From: Bacteroidales bacterium
Lineage (GTDB): Bacteria > Bacteroidota > Bacteroidia > Bacteroidales > VadinHA17
DNA length: 8,937 nucleotides
Direction of reading: 5' to 3'
NCBI GenBank assembly: GCA_003162595.1
Contig: PMNJ01000070.1
Location: 1-8,937, forward strand
The notes under the pieces are model-generated. The model made no database searches, was not told the DNA's origin, and worked only from the letters and a program-made list of their open reading frames with translations. Positions 5,507-8,937 of this stretch are shown here, piece by piece. The first letter of the stretch is position 1. Every line of letters begins with the position of its first letter. The translations under genes and the position numbers were made by a program.

Positions 5507-5619
5507 AATTGAAGCTCTTCGTAGCAAGCTACAAAGAATCTTCGATCCCCTAAAATAAATTTTTAATGCTCGCTGACTCCGCAGCAAGCAATGGAGAATA
5601 TGCTCGCGGGGATTCAATT
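5507..5619. repeat. 113-bp inverted-repeat element (MITE-like), copy 3
   Basis: The ends are AATTGAA (5507-5513) and TTCAATT (5613-5619), a perfect 7-bp terminal inverted repeat. The left arm contains the palindrome GTAGC-AA-GCTAC (5521-5532) inside a longer imperfect hairpin (GAAG 5511-5514 with CTTC 5540-5543). The right arm contains CTCC/GGAG (5577-5580, 5592-5595) around AGCAAGC. ATCCCC (5545-5550) and GGGGAT (5608-5613) form another inverted pair, and ATGCTCGC occurs twice as a direct repeat (5566-5573, 5600-5607). It occupies the gap between the divergent aspartate kinase and mfd genes. Its sequence is unrelated to copies 1 and 2, but it has the same two-arm plan. It is less symmetric than they are, so confidence is lower. 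Confidence 0.55.
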
Positions 5620-5654
5620 CCATCCATAAATATCCCTTTTAAGATTCATTTTAG

Positions 5655-5662
5655 TAAATTTG
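5655..5662 (+). promoter_or_regulatory. -7 promoter element of mfd
   Basis: TAAATTTG matches TAnnTTTG exactly and lies 17 bp before the mfd ATG at 5680, predicting a leader of about 10-14 nt. No TTG is found 17-21 bp upstream, so the -33 half is weak or absent. Its position supports ATG 5680 over the upstream ATG 5566 as the start, because the latter lies upstream of this transcription start. Confidence 0.45.
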
Positions 5663-5679
5663 TCCGCGAATTTCAACAA

Positions 5680-8600
5680 ATGAAGGAAAACCAAATAACT
5701 GATCACTTTAACAATCATCCTGTCCTTCCCGGACTGATTGAAACAATTAATGCTGATAAGTCGGGGGAAATACGTATCGAAGGACTTTCAGGTTCATCAA
5801 AGGCAATGGTTCTATCATTGGTTTTTCATAAAAGTCAGACGACTCATCTTGTTATAATACCGGAAAAAGAAGATGCTGCCTACTTTTATAACGACCTGAT
5901 CTCTCTACTGGGAGAAGAATCTGTTTTCTTTTTCCCATCAACATATAAAAGATCAGTCCAGTATGAGCAGACCGAACCTGCCAATATTGTGCTTCGTACT
6001 GAAGTTCTAAATCATCTGGCATCCGGAAAAAGGAAAGGGATCATTGTTACCTACCCTGAGTCAGTAATGGAAAAGGTTGTCAGCAGAAAAAATCTGAAAA
6101 AGAACACCTTCACAATAAACAAAGGAGACAAAATTTCCCTGGAGTTTCTTGAAGAAATGCTTCATGAGTATAATTTTACCAGGACCGATTTTGTATATGA
6201 ACCAGGACAATATTCAATAAGAGGAAGTATTGCCGATGTGTTTTCTTACTCGTCCGATCTACCCTACAGGATAGATTTCTTTGGCGAAGAAGTTGAAACA
6301 ATAAGATCATTTAACACTGATGATCAGCTTTCTGTGAGCATTCACAAACAGGTTTCAATTATACCTAATATCCAGGATATTTCCATTGAAGAGATAAATG
6401 ATTCATTTACTGACTTTTTACCTCCATCTTCTCTGATCTGGATTGAAGACGCAGAATATATTAAAGAGAAGATCAACAATATCTTCTTCCAGACCACACA
6501 AAGAGAAGAATCTGGACAAATAGCCGATAAGAAAGAGATTGTTATGACCGGAAATCGCTTTCTGGATTATTGTAAACAATTCAGAATGCTGGAGTTTGGG
6601 AAAAACAGCATGTTTAAACCAGATGCCAGCTTTGAATTCCATACTGAACCACAACCGGTTTTCAATAAAAATTTTGAGTTACTCACCGGGAAACTTCTAT
6701 CGAACAATGCCGACGGCTATGAGACTTATATCATCTCCGAAAGCGAATCGCAGATAGAGAGGTTAAGAGATATTTTTGCTGAAATTAATCCTGAAGCTCA
6801 CTTTAATTCTCTGTTGCTTAACCTGCACAGTGGATTTACTGATCATGACCTGAAGATTTCGATATTTACCGATCACCAGATATTTGACAGGTATCATAAA
6901 TTCAGAATAAGAGGGTATTTTACAAAGAAAGAGAGCATTTCTGTAAAGGAGCTTACAGGACTAAATCCAGGAGATTATGTTGTTCATATCGATCACGGAA
7001 TCGGGAAATTCGGAGGACTTGAAAAGATTGAGGTTAATGGCAAGATACAGGAGGCTATTAAACTGGTTTACAGAGATAATGATATCCTTTATGTAGGAAT
7101 TCACTCCCTTTACAGAATATCAAAATATAAGGGGAAAGATAACTCCGAGCCTAAAATCTACAAGCTCGGTTCAGGTGCATGGCAGAAGCTTAAACAGAAT
7201 ACTAAAAAAAGAGTTAAGGATATTGCCAAAGATCTGATACTCCTTTACGCAAAAAGGATGGCTTCTCCGGGATACTCTTTTTCACCTGATTCCTACCTCC
7301 AGCGCGAACTTGAGGCATCATTTATTTATGAAGACACACCTGATCAGCTCACTGCCTCAATGGCGGTTAAGGAAGATATGGAAGCATCTCATCCCATGGA
7401 CCGTCTGGTTTGTGGCGACGTGGGTTTCGGCAAAACTGAGATAGCCATCAGAGCCGCATTCAAATCAACATCCGACAGTAAGCAAACTGCTGTTCTTGTG
7501 CCAACGACTATTCTTGCACTCCAGCATTACAAGACATTTACAGCGCGACTCAAGGGATTCCCCTGCAATGTCGAATATATCAGCCGTCATAAAAAGGCTG
7601 CAGATCAGAAAAAAATTCTTTCACAATTATCTGAAGGGAAAATAGATATTATAATAGGCACACATAAGCTCGTAGGGCAGGATGTTAAATTTAAAGATCT
7701 GGGCCTCCTGGTAATTGATGAAGAACAGAGATTTGGTGTCTCCGTAAAAGAAAAACTTAAGAAAATCAAAGCAAACGTAGATACTCTGACACTCACAGCA
7801 ACGCCTATTCCACGTACTCTTCAGTTTTCACTGATGGGAGCACGCGACCTTTCTATTATTAACACGCCACCTCCGAACAGAATGCCTATAGTTACCGAAT
7901 TACATGGCTTTAATGAAGAGATAATAAAAGAAGGCATCGAATATGAGGTTTCAAGAAACGGACAGGTATTTTTTATTCATAACAGGGTTGAAAATATCAA
8001 GCTGATCCAGGAACAGATAAACAGGATTTGTCCAAATGTAAAAACCGCAATTGTACATGGTAAGATGGATGGGCCCCATGTGGAAAATGTTATGTACGAT
8101 TTCATCCAGGGGGATTATGATGTACTGCTTGCTACAACAATCATTGAATCTGGACTCGATATACCCAATGCCAATACAATCTTCATTAACGATGCTCACC
8201 ATTTTGGACTATCAGAACTACATCAGTTAAGAGGCAGAGTCGGGCGCTCCAATAAAAAGGCTTTTTGTTACCTTCTTGCGCCCCCGTTGAGCACCCTGAC
8301 ACATGAGGCCAGACGAAGGCTCAAAGCCATAGAAGAATTTTCCGAACTTGGAAGTGGATTTAATATTGCAATGCAGGATCTTGATATCAGAGGTTCAGGA
8401 AACCTGCTCGGAGGAGAACAAAGCGGATTTATTGCAGATGTTGGATTTGAAACATACCAGCGCATACTGAATGAAGCAATGATCGAATTAAAAGATACTG
8501 AATTCAAAGAATCCCCAACATCTGAAGAAAAAGTGCCAATCAACAAAAAACCAGGACAGGAAAAACATTTTATATCTGATTTTCAAATCGATACTGATTT

Positions 8601-8937
8601 GGAGATTATGTTTCCCGATGAATATATCTCAAATATTTCTGAGAGGATTCGGTTATACAAAGAACTGAATGAAATTAAATCAGAAGAAGACTTATGTTCT
8701 TTTGAAAAAAGGCTTATCGACAGATTTGGTAATATACCTCTGCCGGCGCAGGCGCTTCTCGATATTGTCAGAATTAAATGGATCGCAATAAAAATCGGAA
8801 TTGAAAAAATTCTATTAAAGAACGACCTGCTCATAGCTTATTTTATTTCTGATCCGGATTCGCAATTTTACCGAAGTTCGTTATTTGTTTCAATAATGAA
8901 TTATGTAAACAGGAAACCAAAGCAAATGAACATGAAA
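5680..8937 (+). CDS. mfd: transcription-repair coupling factor Mfd (C-terminus cut by window edge)
   Basis: 1086 codons are present without a stop; comparison with the 1148-residue E. coli protein suggests only the last few dozen are missing. Mfd is a double-stranded DNA translocase that pushes stalled RNA polymerase off damaged DNA and recruits UvrA. Domains in order: UvrB-like N-terminus, with degenerate Walker A GLSGSSKAM (35-43, no GKT) and PGQYSIRG (175-182); RNA-polymerase-interacting domain from NPGDYVVHIDHGIG (429-442), including LGSGAWQKLK; and a superfamily 2 motor. The motor shows Q-motif PDQLTAS (554-560), Walker A GDVGFGKTE (579-587), DEEQ (680-683), TATPIPRTL (706-714), QLRGRVGRS (849-857) and the RecG-like TRG segment near 893-916. 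A C-terminal autoinhibitory D7 domain begins about 968. An in-frame ATG at 5566 would add 38 residues, half of them encoded by the upstream repeat; 5680 is preferred. No Shine-Dalgarno is seen. Confidence 0.97.
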   Translation, partial: MKENQITDHFNNHPVLPGLIETINADKSGEIRIEGLSGSSKAMVLSLVFHKSQTTHLVIIPEKEDAAYFYNDLISLLGEESVFFFPSTYKRSVQYEQTEPANIVLRTEVLNHLASGKRKGIIVTYPESVMEKVVSRKNLKKNTFTINKGDKISLEFLEEMLHEYNFTRTDFVYEPGQYSIRGSIADVFSYSSDLPYRIDFFGEEVETIRSFNTDDQLSVSIHKQVSIIPNIQDISIEEINDSFTDFLPPSSLIWIEDAEYIKEKINNIFFQTTQREESGQIADKKEIVMTGNRFLDYCKQFRMLEFGKNSMFKPDASFEFHTEPQPVFNKNFELLTGKLLSNNADGYETYIISESESQIERLRDIFAEINPEAHFNSLLLNLHSGFTDHDLKISIFTDHQIFDRYHKFRIRGYFTKKESISVKELTGLNPGDYVVHIDHGIGKFGGLEKIEVNGKIQEAIKLVYRDNDILYVGIHSLYRISKYKGKDNSEPKIYKLGSGAWQKLKQNTKKRVKDIAKDLILLYAKRMASPGYSFSPDSYLQRELEASFIYEDTPDQLTASMAVKEDMEASHPMDRLVCGDVGFGKTEIAIRAAFKSTSDSKQTAVLVPTTILALQHYKTFTARLKGFPCNVEYISRHKKAADQKKILSQLSEGKIDIIIGTHKLVGQDVKFKDLGLLVIDEEQRFGVSVKEKLKKIKANVDTLTLTATPIPRTLQFSLMGARDLSIINTPPPNRMPIVTELHGFNEEIIKEGIEYEVSRNGQVFFIHNRVENIKLIQEQINRICPNVKTAIVHGKMDGPHVENVMYDFIQGDYDVLLATTIIESGLDIPNANTIFINDAHHFGLSELHQLRGRVGRSNKKAFCYLLAPPLSTLTHEARRRLKAIEEFSELGSGFNIAMQDLDIRGSGNLLGGEQSGFIADVGFETYQRILNEAMIELKDTEFKESPTSEEKVPINKKPGQEKHFISDFQIDTDLEIMFPDEYISNISERIRLYKELNEIKSEEDLCSFEKRLIDRFGNIPLPAQALLDIVRIKWIAIKIGIEKILLKNDLLIAYFISDPDSQFYRSSLFVSIMNYVNRKPKQMNMK

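Noticed and set aside
5484..5508. Possible leftward promoter for aspartate kinase (TTG 5508-5506, TATTTTTA 5491-5484)
   Set aside because: The spacing is only 14 bp against the usual 17-21, and the -7 box has a mismatch; too weak to annotate.
5521..5607. Spaced repeats (AGCAAGC twice, ATGCTCGC twice) as a small CRISPR array
   Set aside because: There are only two copies of each short motif, with no regular unit or spacer and no cas genes.
6418..8834. Five minus-strand frames (6418-6654, 7605-7796, 7951-8202, 8268-8546, 8583-8834)
   Set aside because: All lie antisense to the continuous mfd frame, which carries the full motor motif set.
1..8937. A previously undescribed multi-gene system
   Set aside because: All five recognised or partly recognised coding regions are single housekeeping or envelope genes. 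Nothing suggests a defence, mobile or biosynthetic operon beyond the small non-coding repeats.

Overview
The window looks like a chromosomal housekeeping region of a Bacteroidota (Bacteroidetes) bacterium, probably of the Bacteroidales/Marinilabiliales type. Three things support this: the 5' end of the 16S rRNA (GGGATGGGCATGCGT and the V1 stem around GTCGAGGGGTAACA), promoters matching the Bacteroidota consensus TTG-N19-TAnnTTTG, and protein variants such as DDQVHFREPG in dihydroorotase. Coding regions are AT-leaning and start codons lack Shine-Dalgarno sequences, as is usual in the phylum.

Layout, left to right. Positions 1-240 are the 5' end of a 16S rRNA gene read leftward, which continues off the left edge. 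Positions 241-600 are its control region: two tandem promoters (P2 at 421-451, P1 at 563-592), a boxA-like antitermination sequence and several stem-loops. Positions 676-1704 (minus) encode a secreted, probably outer-membrane beta-barrel protein of unknown function. Divergently, 1876-2607 (plus) encodes a polyprenol-phosphate mannose synthase-like GT2 enzyme. It is followed in the same direction by dihydroorotase (2746-4089), a pyrimidine biosynthesis enzyme. A monofunctional aspartate kinase (4184-5467, minus) converges on dihydroorotase. Divergent from the kinase is mfd (5680 to the right edge), the transcription-repair coupling factor, which lacks only its extreme C-terminus.

The genes belong to separate housekeeping pathways and do not form one system. 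I see no defence system, CRISPR array, phage, integron or biosynthetic cluster, and no transposase gene. The most unusual content lies between the genes. Three small non-coding elements of 82, 131 and 113 bp sit in the three gaps after 2607. Each has short terminal inverted repeats and a palindrome-bearing arm at either end. They touch the genes directly: one supplies the last ten codons and the stop of aspartate kinase, one forms most of the dihydroorotase upstream region, and one creates a misleading upstream start codon for mfd.
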